From Perkinsus chesapeaki (taxonomy: Eukaryota; Perkinsozoa; Perkinsida; Perkinsidae): a stretch of 37,145 bases of DNA. Under the pieces are notes generated by a model. That model did no database searches. It was given only the letters and a program-made list of their open reading frames with translations, and was not told the origin of the DNA. Shown piece by piece: positions 10,792-20,531 of this stretch. Position numbers and translations under genes: made by a program. The stretch lies in the NCBI GenBank assembly GCA_013115145.1, contig JAAPAO010000350.1:1-37145 (forward strand), given 5' to 3'. Each line of letters starts with the position of its first letter. Within the stretch, counting starts at the first letter, position 1.

Positions 10792-11586
10792 TTAACCATA
10801 CAAAGCTCCTTGCGCAAGGATAACATCACCATGGACCTTATCGGCCCCGTTGCTTTTCAAGCCATAACGGAAGATAACATTATGAAACCATCCATTATCA
10901 ATTTGGGAAAGCGTTACTTCCATCAACATATCCAGCTCCTCGCCATTGCTATTGACATTCTGCTCCCATTTCCAAAACAACACACTGTGACCCATGTTGC
11001 TTCCGATAACTACGCCGTGTTCAGTGTGCCACGGGATCTCGATTTTGGAAATACCGTTGCCCTCTATGTTTCCGAAAGCTAAGGCCGTGAACATTAAGTA
11101 CCCTTCAGAACCATCAGAAAAATTGGCACCCGTGAAGATTTCAGACCCTTTGAGGCCAGCTGGGTGCAGGCGCAGCGTGTAGCCACCAACTTCAAAGAGT
11201 AAGGTTGCGAATCCATAGCATCGAACTAGAACGTCCCGGATCGAACCATTTTCATACTTCATAAGGTCGAAGCGGATATTGAAGTTGCCCCAATGCTTGG
11301 GGTCATTTGTTTTCAACCAAATACCAGTGCCATTTGAGTTCTCATCAACGACGTTATAGATGCAGGTCTTTTCCCAGACCACAGGATCTTCCTGGTCAGC
11401 AGGACGGAAATATGAGGTTGTGGGGCCACCGTTACATCCTTTAGGGAAATCAGACGTCACCGTTAATTTGGCAGATACTGGAGAAAGGAGCATACCACAC
11501 ATGATAATACAGAAGCACATCATTGTAGAGCGAATTGGTAGTTTGCTTCTCTGAAGGGTCATTTGATATTTGGTGAACCTAACCAC
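10792..11586 (-). CDS. Secreted or membrane-anchored protein, paralogue 1, 264 aa
   Basis: An intronless 264-codon frame on the minus strand. It has clear paralogues at 14846-15682 and 17119-17955, sharing the start of the mature region (FPxGCNGGP), VWEKTCIYNV, NGTGI, the WG/F-rich centre and the C-terminus xGxLYG. A hydrophobic stretch (CFCIIMCGMLLSPVSA) around residues 24-39 looks like a signal peptide. Met22 or Met23 would be better starts than Met1, because they leave an ordinary short signal. The mature part, about 225 residues, is rich in aromatic residues and Gly, predicted beta-rich, with few cysteines and several N-glycosylation sequons (NGT, NGS, NFS). I do not recognise the family. 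It is the most diverged of the three copies. Confidence 0.8.
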   Translation of the reverse strand: MVRFTKYQMTLQRSKLPIRSTMMCFCIIMCGMLLSPVSAKLTVTSDFPKGCNGGPTTSYFRPADQEDPVVWEKTCIYNVVDENSNGTGIWLKTNDPKHWGNFNIRFDLMKYENGSIRDVLVRCYGFATLLFEVGGYTLRLHPAGLKGSEIFTGANFSDGSEGYLMFTALAFGNIEGNGISKIEIPWHTEHGVVIGSNMGHSVLFWKWEQNVNSNGEELDMLMEVTLSQIDNGWFHNVIFRYGLKSNGADKVHGDVILAQGALYG

Positions 11587-13160
11587 AGCTTATCAAAAAA
11601 CTTCGGCTTGAACTCTATATGAAAGCTTAAACGACGCGACGCCGATACCATCATCCACTCCGCCGGCGACGCCAAACTGAGACGCCCACACTTTTTGTGC
11701 TGTACATCCGTGATTGCAACCTGTCGGCCTTGGACCGACAGGTAAGGTTGGTAGTCTAAAGGTTTCAATATCCTATGATCAGATCATACAGAGTGGATGG
11801 CGGCCATAAGCCTCATGGCATAAGGCGCTAGACCTTCGACTTTTCTTCGACAACCAGACACCACGTGCGAGGAGATTAGATGGAGCTAAACGGCAACCTC
11901 CTGAAAGCTCTCTTCTAATCCCCGTGCGCAGTTCGTGCCTTTGAAAAACTTCAAGGCAGTCTGTGATATGTACTTAAGACCCCAAGGGAACAGCAAGCCA
12001 ACTTCTACAAGGGAGGCAGCAATCTCACAATACTTATTTGCACGCGTGGTGGCTCGCCTGTAGCCTTTTGGGAACTGCCAAATTCTTTGGGTCAGCTAAG
12101 CTGACAGCGCACTGGACACATATCTTGAAAGCTGACTCAGCTTCAAGCACCTCACACTATGGTACAGCACCTTTGGGCACCTCACATATGGTGGCATATA
12201 ACCAGCTGGCTTCCTGAAATGTTGGGCTCACATATGTTCACGGGAAAATTTATTTTCGAGCGAACTTTACGGAGCTGATTTCTATAACCGACAGACTGAG
12301 TTACGCGCAAGGTGCAGCCTTTGATATAGCTAAGCAGTCTTTCCAAGCCACAGTCCGACTTTTCTATCCGTGAAACAAGGCTGGTATTGAACTCAGCCCT
12401 TTAACGATCTGTGCCGACTGCTTCTAAGTGTGTTCATTGAGAAGCAAGTGCCTTTATCGACAAGCCCTCTTGTGCTAATTGTATAACAATAATTGTTCCC
12501 AATTATTCCATTTGTACGTAAAAAACGCCTCCCCTTTAAAGATGGCCACCTCACCGCAAAACTAAGCGATGAAGCGAAAAAGAGGAGGTTTACTCGGAGG
12601 TTATGATATCAAGTAAGATGATACGATTTTCAATGAAAATAGTGTTTGAGTTGGTTCAATTTGATAAAGTGAGTTTATATCAATATCAACTCATAGTTTC
12701 ACTTAGCAGCAATTCTCATCAAAATTCTTTTGAGAAACATTTTCTCCTCGAGATCAAGTCTAAGCGCCAGCAAAGCTAGCAACTGATGACAATATGAGTT
12801 ACTCAATAACGCAATAGTGATACTTAGCTCAAGACTTAGCCAGGTATTATATTCTTGGTTCGTTTGTTCAGTTATGTATATACCGTGAAACAAGCAGAGC
12901 TAGAGCACAATTGTATGAAGCAGCATGTGAGAGTTTCACACTGTTAAACAATTGTACACGAAACGCGCATGTACGAACTGCAAGTTTATGAACCGCACTG
13001 ACAGCTACTCCCAGCTTTTAGGCATTGTCGTGGCATGTTTCGAGGTTCATGTTCTTAGTGGTAAAATTGAGTTGGGTAAAAGTTGAGCAAAGAATGAATT
13101 TGCATATCGGTTCGATCGCAACTGTGGAGAATAAATCTCATTGTAAATAGAAAAATAGAT
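11587..13160. other. Intergenic region without recognisable genes
   Basis: I see only short random ORFs. There is a local near-repeat of GCACCTCACA(C)TATGGT at about 12145-12195. AT content is variable and no exon-like frame with splice signals is visible on either strand. Confidence 0.4.
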
Positions 13161-14093
13161 AATAAACTAACCTCTTTGATGAGCCTGTTCAGATCAGCCT
13201 CCTTCTCCCGAGCTGACTTCTAGAAGAGCTGCCAGCACACAATAATTCAGCACGCATGCGCAACTCCTTACTTCGGGAAAAGGCTAGGCTCACCCTGAGC
13301 CTCAGGGCCTGAGCGCCGCTGCCTTGGGGAACAAGGCAGCCTGTGGTCCTGTCCGTCTCAGCGCCCTTTTTGATTTGGTCTCCCGTGGAGGGTTGTAGAA
13401 TGGAGGAAGAGTCAGTGCGAGCTTGACGGGGTTTTGGCTCGATACCCTAGCGAAAAAACTCAACCAATGAGTCCCTGCCCGAGGCGGTATCGGGATACAA
13501 GCATATGGTCGCCTACATATGTTGACGAGAAAAAGAAATTTCAGGAAATCTTACAAAAGTTTCGTCGATTTTATGTCCCAGGCTGGGAGTCCCAGCAAGA
13601 GAGGGTCTATTTTTTGTATAGAAACCCCGAAGAAAAGGAATATCTATCAGAGGGTTGCCTGAGCCAACTTGCCTCAAGCACCACCGCTAACATTGTTAGC
13701 CTACAACAAAGGAGGATTGGCAGGTATTTCACCACTGAGCTGAGAACGACCAAAACTTTTGGTCCAAAAGTCCGCGGAGTTTTGCTAGGAAACGGTGGGC
13801 TGAAATCTTTGACAATCGCAAGATTAATGATATACATTCATTTAAATTTAATCAATTGCTCCCGTAACAATCATAACTAACACGTGGTAACTTCAGTTTT
13901 GGAAGAAGAAATACAAGGTAAATGTAAGATAGTAACAAATGACGGAAGCGGTAAAACAACTTGTCAGTAGCCCACCTTTTAAAGGTGACCTTTATAAAGG
14001 ATCGATTCAAGTAACAATAACCGACAATAGTATCTAGTCGCCAATCTCACCATAGCAATCTGATAAAGATTGGCAGAAACAGAAATGACGTCT
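13161..14093 (-). repeat. Segmental duplication, copy 1 (broken gene ends)
   Basis: This matches 19543-20531 in the same orientation. The last 290 bp (about 13800-14093) are almost identical and the rest is more diverged with indels. The source copy contains the last exon of one gene and the first exon of the next. Here the first exon of the 110-aa protein gene carries a deletion of about 34 nt in its Gly/Ala region and is out of frame, so this copy is a pseudogene pair. The copy ends at 14093, and three bases later a piece of thioredoxin 3' flank begins. Confidence 0.85.
13185..13260 (-). pseudogene. Broken first exon of the 110-aa protein gene
   Basis: It matches exon 19554-19673. The minus-strand frame opens with MRAELLCAGSSSRSQ and then runs into a stop because of the internal deletion. 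The donor side (ATCAAAGAG followed by GTTAG) is kept, but no downstream exons follow. Confidence 0.6.
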
Positions 14094-14095
14094 AC

Positions 14096-14173
14096 CGAAA
14101 GGTCGATTATATACTTGTTAACTGCTGCTGAGTATAATTGTCAAAAAGATATCTATCAGCACATTTTACTGTA
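14096..14173 (+). repeat. Ectopic copy of thioredoxin 3' flank
   Basis: A 78-bp match to 10025-10102 with about three substitutions, abutting the end of the segmental duplication 13161-14093. No thioredoxin coding sequence accompanies it. Confidence 0.8.
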
Positions 14174-14845
14174 GATTTTATTGAGTTGTAATTATTAATT
14201 ACTAATTAATTCTGACGCTTAATACTGCCTGGGGGAGTTCCACACGAATCGTCGAGCCTCGCCTGTTGCGTGATCTGAACAGCATCGAATTGAATTTATC
14301 TTTAGTAAGAAGCCAGGGATACATCAGTGACAAAAGACATACATATTTCCACGGATAAAACTCTGACCTTGTCTGAATGGATAGAACGGCAGATAGTTGG
14401 GAGAGCGGACCTCTGACCAAAAGTCCACTAGATTGGTCAGTTGCTGGTGATGTATTTTGGGCACGATTGCTGAGAAGACTAGTGTTAGTTAGCCATAATG
14501 TTGCTGCCAATTGGGATTCCCAAATTGGGAATAGGACCGACATGGGCCTCCTTGATGTCATAACTTATGTGAGATCAAGGAGGCCCATGTCGGTCATATT
14601 GAGCCATAAGGAACTAATAGTTCCGAACTATAGGAAGTAACTTCCACAACTCAACATCTGGGTATATTGACATTATAATCCTATCTACTCGACAATCATT
14701 CATTTTTTATTCGGCTGAGTGAAATAACTTCATTGCTAAAAGATTGCCGACAGCGGGCTGATATCGTCGAAGACTACCCTTGAGCAATCAGTAAGAATAA
14801 AAAGAAAATACGCGAAGGGCCATGAAGTTCATGGCATGAACGGCG
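14174..14845. other. Intergenic region with a perfect hairpin
   Basis: No convincing gene. The stretch holds the 22-bp hairpin at 14535-14595 and, from 14712, the outer part of the large inverted repeat. Confidence 0.4.
14535..14595. repeat. Perfect 22-bp inverted repeat (hairpin)
   Basis: Bases 14535-14556 (starting GACCGACATGGGCC) are perfectly complementary to 14574-14595, with a 17-nt loop. The stem is GC-rich and has no T-run after it. It could be a structured RNA, a recombination scar or a cruciform-forming site. Confidence 0.85.
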
Positions 14846-15860
14846 CTAACCATACAAAGTTCCTTCCGCGATGGTAACGTCCAGATGGAAATCACGGGCC
14901 GTTTCATTATTTAGATTTTCACCGTGATAAAGGAGGGTAACTCGGTTGTACCATCCGTTATCAACTTCCTTAAAGTTTACTGTCATGGCGACATTGAGCT
15001 TGGAGACATTAGTGGGCGATCGACTCCAATCCCAACGCAGTGTGCTTTTATCCATTTTGCTCAGGATAGCCCAACCTTCTTGGCCTACCCATGGGATCCC
15101 GAGGTCGGTAATACCGTTGCCCACTATGTATCCAGTAGCAGTTGCCCGAAACTTCAAGAAACCAGCAGGTCCAGTAGGAAAAGTAGCACCAGTAAAGGTC
15201 TCCATCCCAGCTATGCCAGCGGGGTTAAAGTGCAGCTTGTAGCCATCAGCCTCGAAGAGTAAGTGAGCCCATCCCGTACATGTAACCCTAGCATCTCTGA
15301 GTGTACCGTTATCATACTTCAGAAGTTCGAAGCGAAGATCAAAGGTGCCATACCGACCGGGAAAGTTCGTCTTCAATAGAATGCCAGTTCCATTTACGTT
15401 TTCACCAGCAACGTTATAGATGCATGTTTTCTCCCAGACCACAGGTAACTGTAAGGTGGCAGGCCCACCGTTACACCCTTGAGGGAAATCAGTAGTCACC
15501 GTCGGCTTTCCAGATACTGGGACCAGAAGAGCACCGCAAATAATAAGACAGAAGGCCTTAGAGGACCGGATTAACAGGTTGATTCCCTGAGTAGATAAGG
15601 TGCCACGACTAGCACATTCTCCTGACTCTTGAACAAACCGGGTGCTAGCGGTCTTTGTAGTAGCGCGACTAGCAGGAGGCATGAGAGATCAAAGGTGTTT
15701 AATGATTAAACTTTGATCTGCAGTTTGCGTGAGAGAAGCTCATGATATGAGGTCGTATGGCTAAATCGAGGAAATCTATACGTACGATACGCGAACTATT
15801 ATGACGCATTACCCGTGAGTCATCATGGAGCCTCCGTGCGCCAGGCTGTCTATTCAAGCT
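14712..15860 (-). repeat. Left arm of large inverted duplication
   Basis: It pairs with 16905-18088 and contains a complete secreted-protein gene plus both of its flanks. The inner end shares GCTTGAATAGACAG and the outer end shares TTCACTC(A/G)GCCG. Confidence 0.85.
14846..15682 (-). CDS. Secreted or membrane-anchored protein, paralogue 2, 278 aa
   Basis: Intronless minus-strand frame, almost the same as 17119-17955 on the plus strand. Residues 1-35 are Ser/Thr/Arg-rich (MPPASRATTKTASTRF). A hydrophobic segment (AFCLIICGALLVPVSG) spans roughly residues 43-58, then a mature region of about 220 residues starts KPTVTTDFPQGCNGG. No in-frame Met lies closer to the hydrophobic segment, so this copy either has a long signal sequence or a type II signal anchor. 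Sequons NGT, NVS and NET suggest passage through the secretory pathway. Cys is sparse (CNGG, KTCIY, VTCTGW). The C-terminus is AEGTLYG. Family not recognised. Confidence 0.82.
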   Translation of the reverse strand: MPPASRATTKTASTRFVQESGECASRGTLSTQGINLLIRSSKAFCLIICGALLVPVSGKPTVTTDFPQGCNGGPATLQLPVVWEKTCIYNVAGENVNGTGILLKTNFPGRYGTFDLRFELLKYDNGTLRDARVTCTGWAHLLFEADGYKLHFNPAGIAGMETFTGATFPTGPAGFLKFRATATGYIVGNGITDLGIPWVGQEGWAILSKMDKSTLRWDWSRSPTNVSKLNVAMTVNFKEVDNGWYNRVTLLYHGENLNNETARDFHLDVTIAEGTLYG

Positions 15861-15917
15861 TGGCCCGTTCATACCGCAAGTAAGGCTTGAAAGGGTGAAG
15901 TAGATAGAAGAGATGAG

Positions 15918-16843
15918 TTGGGTTCCCAAGGTCAACTCTTTAATCTCTTTTACCCAATTCGCTTGCCTGGGTATCAACCTTCACCTACTGTGCCCGTCAA
16001 CCTACAAACGGCAGGTCCTTGTTATGGTCGAAGCTCCATCACTGTTGATACCCGGTTAAATGACACCAGTGACTCCTCTCAGAGAAGATACGATAATTTT
16101 GATTCTCTGAATGGTTCCAACATTACAGGAGCTGCTGCTAAGCAAATCTTTGGGTGAAGACCAGACGCTAAACCGTCCTAAAGGTCAAAAGGATGGTACT
16201 CAGTTTGCGAACGATTTCTTATCTGGTCATGATGAATCTCTTACAGAGTTTATGTTGGCTACGTGAGACTCTCACGGTAAGAGAAGCAGAGTCAAATGTT
16301 TTCTCGTTGGCACGAAGTGGTAAATGGCAAATCCATAGATGATGTTGTTACGGCGATGCAGGAGGAATTTGTTGATATTTTGGAACCTATTTCTCAATTT
16401 ATAAGAATGCCATGTCGGAAACGGCTACTTATCCATCGCCGTTGAGAAGCTTATTTTTGCATAAGTGTGCCAGGGTGACGGCAATATCTGAGTTAGAGGA
16501 TACTAATGTATGTAGGAGCATTCATAATGGGGTGTCAATAAGATTATATCACGATGAGGCGCTTTCGAGTCCATTTTGGCCTCAGTATGGTGGTGCAGTA
16601 AATTCACTTAGAGAAGGGGAAGCACCATTTGTAAGGTGGCCTGGGGCAAAATTTGGACTAATGGAAGATGACAGTATTGATATGGATGAAAGGGAATATA
16701 AACCCCAATATTCTTCCGATTGTTATATGGAAGAAGAAATGGTACCAGCATATGAGAAATTATTGTCTGCTGAACCGGCGATGGACATTAAGGAAATCAT
16801 GGATTCTGAAGCGACTGCCTTGACCAAAGTAACAGTAATGTGA
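15918..16843 (+). pseudogene. Decayed or spliced orphan coding region inside the inverted repeat
   Basis: The spacer between the inverted arms holds coding-like sequence in shifting plus-strand frames. One frame begins at 15918 (MGSQGQLFNLF) and stops at 16155. A second runs through QFANDFLSGHDESLTEFM. A third reads SRWHEVVNGKSIDDVVTAMQ. The last, at 16412-16843 (143 codons), begins MSETATYPSPL and ends in an acidic region. Adjacent frames change by single bases or short segments, as expected of a frameshifted pseudogene, though very short introns cannot be excluded. I do not recognise the product. Its absence from both flanks suggests it is what separates the two arms. Confidence 0.4.
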
Positions 16844-16904
16844 AAAAACAAACATCAATCTGTGCAAGTGTACGACGATAAAGTCTATGAATCGTTATAC
16901 ACCC

Positions 16905-18088
16905 GCTTGAATAGACAGCGTGGCGCACGGAGCGCATGGAGGCTCCATGATGGGCGTCACGGTTAATGCCTCGCAATAGGTCGCGTTGCGCGCATATAAA
17001 TTTTCTCGATTTAGACTATAATGTGAGGCTCAGATGAGCTCATATTTTGAGCTTCTCTCACCAAAACACCGCGCACTTCGTACCCACTGCAGATTAAGAA
17101 CCTTTCTGTTGATCTCTCATGCCTCCTGCTAGTCGCGCTACTACGAAGACCGCTAGCACCCGGTTTGTTCAAGAGTCAGGAGAATGTGCTAGTCGTGGCA
17201 TCTTACCTAATCAGAGAATCAACCTGTTAATCCGGTCCTCTAAGGCCTTCTGTCTTATTATTTGCGGTGCTCTTCTGGTCCCAGTATCTGGAAAGCCGAC
17301 GGTGACTACTGATTTCCCTCAAGGGTGTAACGGTGGGCCTGGCACCTCACAGTTACCTGAGGTCTGGGAGAAAACATGCATCTATAACGTTGCTGGTGAA
17401 AACGTAAATGGAACTGGCATTCTATTGAAGACGAACTTTCCCGGTCGGTATGGCACCTTTGATCTTCGCTTCGAACTTCTGAAGTATGATAACGGTACAC
17501 TCAGAGATGCTAGGGTTACATGTACGGGATGGGCTCGCCTACTCTTCGAGGCTGATGGCTACAAGTTGCACTTTACCCCCGCTGGCATAGCTGGGATGGA
17601 GACGTTTGAGGGTGCTAGTTTTTATGGTGGACCTGATGGTTACTTAAACTTTCAGGCAACTGCTACTGGATACGTAGTGGGCAACGGTATAACCGACCTC
17701 GGGATCCCATGGGTAGGCCAAGAAGGTTGGGCTATCGTGAGCAAAACAAGAAAAAGCATGCTGCGTTGGGGTTGGATACAATCGGTCACTAATGTCTCCA
17801 AGCTCACTATCTCCATGACAGTAAACTTTAATGAAGTTGATAACGGGTGGTACCACGAAGTTAAGCTCCTTTATTATGGTGAAAATTTAAATAATGAAAC
17901 GGCCGGTGGTTTCCATCAGGACGTGACCATCGCGGAAGGGACTTTGTATGGTTAGCGCCGCTCATGGCCCTTCGCGTATTTTATTTTCACTCTTACTAAT
18001 TGTTCAAGACTTTTATGGGACGATATCAGCCCGCTGTCGGCAATCTTGTTGCAATGAACTTCATTGGATGAAGTATTTCACTCGGCCG
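16905..18088 (+). repeat. Right arm of large inverted duplication
   Basis: It pairs with 14712-15860. Similarity is highest in the coding part and continues about 130 bp past the stop codon. The upstream flank (16920-17118) is more diverged. Confidence 0.85.
17119..17955 (+). CDS. Secreted or membrane-anchored protein, paralogue 3, 278 aa
   Basis: Intronless plus-strand frame, same length as its inverted partner at 14846-15682. The N-terminal 60 residues are nearly the same (MPPASRATTKTASTRF). Differences cluster later, e.g. around SFYGGPDGYLNF and in the region before the conserved DNGWYH. The hydrophobic segment, CNGGP motif, VWEKTCIYNV and the end AEGTLYG are all kept, so the gene looks intact. 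The 5' flank has no obvious TATA element. Amino-acid changes are concentrated in the second half, which would suit a secreted protein under changing selection; that is inference. Confidence 0.82.
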   Translation: MPPASRATTKTASTRFVQESGECASRGILPNQRINLLIRSSKAFCLIICGALLVPVSGKPTVTTDFPQGCNGGPGTSQLPEVWEKTCIYNVAGENVNGTGILLKTNFPGRYGTFDLRFELLKYDNGTLRDARVTCTGWARLLFEADGYKLHFTPAGIAGMETFEGASFYGGPDGYLNFQATATGYVVGNGITDLGIPWVGQEGWAIVSKTRKSMLRWGWIQSVTNVSKLTISMTVNFNEVDNGWYHEVKLLYYGENLNNETAGGFHQDVTIAEGTLYG

Positions 18089-19138
18089 GATAGAATTTGG
18101 AACTATATCAAGATAGTAATCAATCTGGACCAACAACACTAATCTGGCTAGTCTAGCCACCTGTAGCACCGTGCTACTAGCACGTAGTATTCACTTTCTA
18201 CTTTGAGAAGTTCTTCTCCGAATCCCTTTAATAATGGTTTTGTTAAGTCAAGGGGAAAATCACAACACAGACATTAACCAACCACTGAGGGCAGCAATTC
18301 GCACTGACATTGTTGCCGAGGCTATGAAAGATCTTTAGCTAAGGGAGTTGATAGCTTCCTGCACCTTCTCCCTTTCTTACACCGTAGAACACAAAAATAG
18401 AATTCTTGTAGGTCGTTGTTAAGATTTTTGTACTCTGGCTTGCCAAGGCCAATCTACTGGGGAATAACATTAATTCTAGCAAGCCACGTCGAGGTAAGAA
18501 CTCCAATGTTGGTCTCCTTAACCGTTTACAAGCGATTGTACGAATAAGCTATGAGAACTAAACGTAGTAGCTTATTAAGATTATACTGATATCTGCCTCC
18601 AAGTGATATCTATCTCTTTGGCGCGACAAATGATATATGTACTAGATATGTACTATATGTACGCCTTTCCCATTCGTATAATCACTCCTGTGTAATGTCT
18701 AACAATTCATTATTCAGTGATACTATTCCGAAGCGGAAAGGTGGAGTCGAGTTGGCTAATTCTAGTACAATATAGGCCATATCATACGGCTTTACTGCTG
18801 TATTGCCAGTGATATCGGCGGATGTATTATACTGCTCTAGTTAATCAGCTATTCGGTATATATTGGTTATAGGTTATAGCTTATAACTTATGCCGTGTAT
18901 GTAACCCCATAGCAGATTGCTGTAAGCAGTCATAGCGTACGCTTGTGTCACGTGTCGTATTCTCGTCTCAAGTAACAGAAGGCGTATCTCCAATATCTTG
19001 CTACCGACTTTGCAACTATGAATTCAACACTCTTCATCAAATGAAATGGACAGGCTGATGACGCCGACGTCCTTATACCAACTTTAAGATTGCCAACTGC
19101 GGCCAAAGCCGACAGTAGCGATTCGAAAAACAGCCTTA
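18089..19138. other. Intergenic region without recognisable genes
   Basis: AT-rich, with several short imperfect palindromes (e.g. around 18635-18665 and 18865-18890). No exon-like frame on either strand. Confidence 0.4.
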
Positions 19139-19673
19139 TCAGTCCTTCAACTCGTTCAACTTTTTTTCTGCCAATTTGGCTTCATACGACATGTCGAGCT
19201 CTTTTGCCTGTAAACGAGAAATGTACTGTCCTGGATCAGCTACTCACATCTTTGATGGCCTTCTCTAACTCGCTCTTAGTATTCCCAGTGCGTAAGCGAC
19301 TGCGTACTTCCTCCGGATTGGGCTTCCCTCCGTCCACACCTGCCCCACGACTAAGATATATTCGAACTAAATTCTTACCTTCAAGCTTAGCTTGAGATTG
19401 CTTCCTAAGAAGGGCTTGGTGCGCTTTAGCCTGAAACAGCAAATCTGCCCGTAATAATAAGTCGCCGCTTTTCATGTGAACTCGACGAAAGAACGCGGTT
19501 AATGATGGGTCTTTAATACAACATTTGCGGCAAATGATTTGCAATAAGCTAACCTCTTTGATGAGCTTGTTCAGATCAGCCTCCTTCTCCCCACCGCCGG
19601 CAATCCTATTAGAGTTCTGCCTAGCGAACTGACTTCCAGACGAGCTGCCAGCACACAATAAACACACACGCAT
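19139..19673 (-). CDS. Small helical protein of unknown function, 110 aa, 4 exons
   Basis: Exons 19554-19673, 19379-19430, 19248-19339 and 19139-19207 give 333 nt: 110 codons and TGA. All junctions agree in phase; two introns are only 39 and 40 nt. Donors are GTTAGC, GTAAGA and GTGAGT. The protein starts MRVCLLCAGSSSGSQF, then becomes highly charged and helical (EKEADLNKLIKE, KSELEKAIKDAKEL, YEAKLAEKKLNELKD). The N-terminal frame stays open upstream of this Met, so the start could lie further 5'. No family recognised. Its first exon has a broken copy at 13185-13260. Confidence 0.65.
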
Positions 19674-20531
19674 GCACAACCGCTCACTTCGGGAAAAAGC
19701 TAGGCTTGCCCTGCGCACCACTGCCTTGTCGACTGAACCTCGACGCGCTCCCGGCGGTCCTGGCTGTCTCAGCGCCTCTTTTGGTTTGGTCTCCCATAAG
19801 GGCTTGGGGAATGGAGAAAGAGTCAGTGCGAGCTTGACGGGGCTTTGGCTCGATACCCTAGCGAAAAAACTCAACCATTGCAATCATCAAACGATGCCTT
19901 CTCTCAGAGCAAAATTATGGAATCCTTGGGATCAGCCGAGACAGTATCGGAATACAGGTACTGGTCGCCTACATACGTTGACGAGCAAAAATTTCAGAAA
20001 ATTTCAGAAAATTCCGGACGATTTCATGTCCCAGCGAAAGAGGGTGTATTTTTCGTATCGAAACCCTGAAGGAAAGGAAAATCTATCAGCCTGATAGATT
20101 TTCACAGATTTTCCTTTTTTAGAAACCTGATAGCTATCAGGCGGGTGCCTCAAGCGCCACCGCTAATAAAGGAGGATTGGCAGGTATTCCAACAATAAGC
20201 TGATAACCACCGCAGAGTTTTGCTAGGAAAAGGTGGGCTGAAATCTTTGACAATCGCAAGATTAATGATATACATTCATTTAAATTTAATCAATTGCTCC
20301 CGTAACAATCATAACTAACACGTGGTAACTTCAGTTTTGGAAGAAGAAATACAAGGTAAATGTAAGATAGTAACAAATGACGGAAGCGGTAAAACAACTT
20401 GTCAGTAGCCCACCTTTTAAAGGTGACCTTTATAAAGGATCGATTCAAGTAACAATAACCGACAATAGTATCTAGTCGCCAATCTCACCATAGCAATCTG
20501 ATAAAGATTGGCCGCAACAGAAATGACGTCT
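19543..20531 (-). repeat. Segmental duplication, copy 2 (intact source)
   Basis: It spans the 3' end of the Lys-rich protein gene, the intergenic region and the first exon of the 110-aa protein gene, matching 13161-14093. Because both genes are intact here, this is the likely source. It also contains a small palindrome, AAAATCTATCAG-C-CTGATAGATTTT, at about 20079-20103, not present in the other copy. Confidence 0.85.

Noticed and set aside
13434-13880. 148-aa plus-strand ORF in the duplicated segment, with a partial counterpart at 19845-20094
   Set aside because: The frame is not conserved between the two copies, and the opposite strand carries the real gene ends.
14202-14561. 119-aa minus-strand ORF next to the hairpin
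   Set aside because: No codon or domain character, no splice support, and it runs through the inverted repeat.
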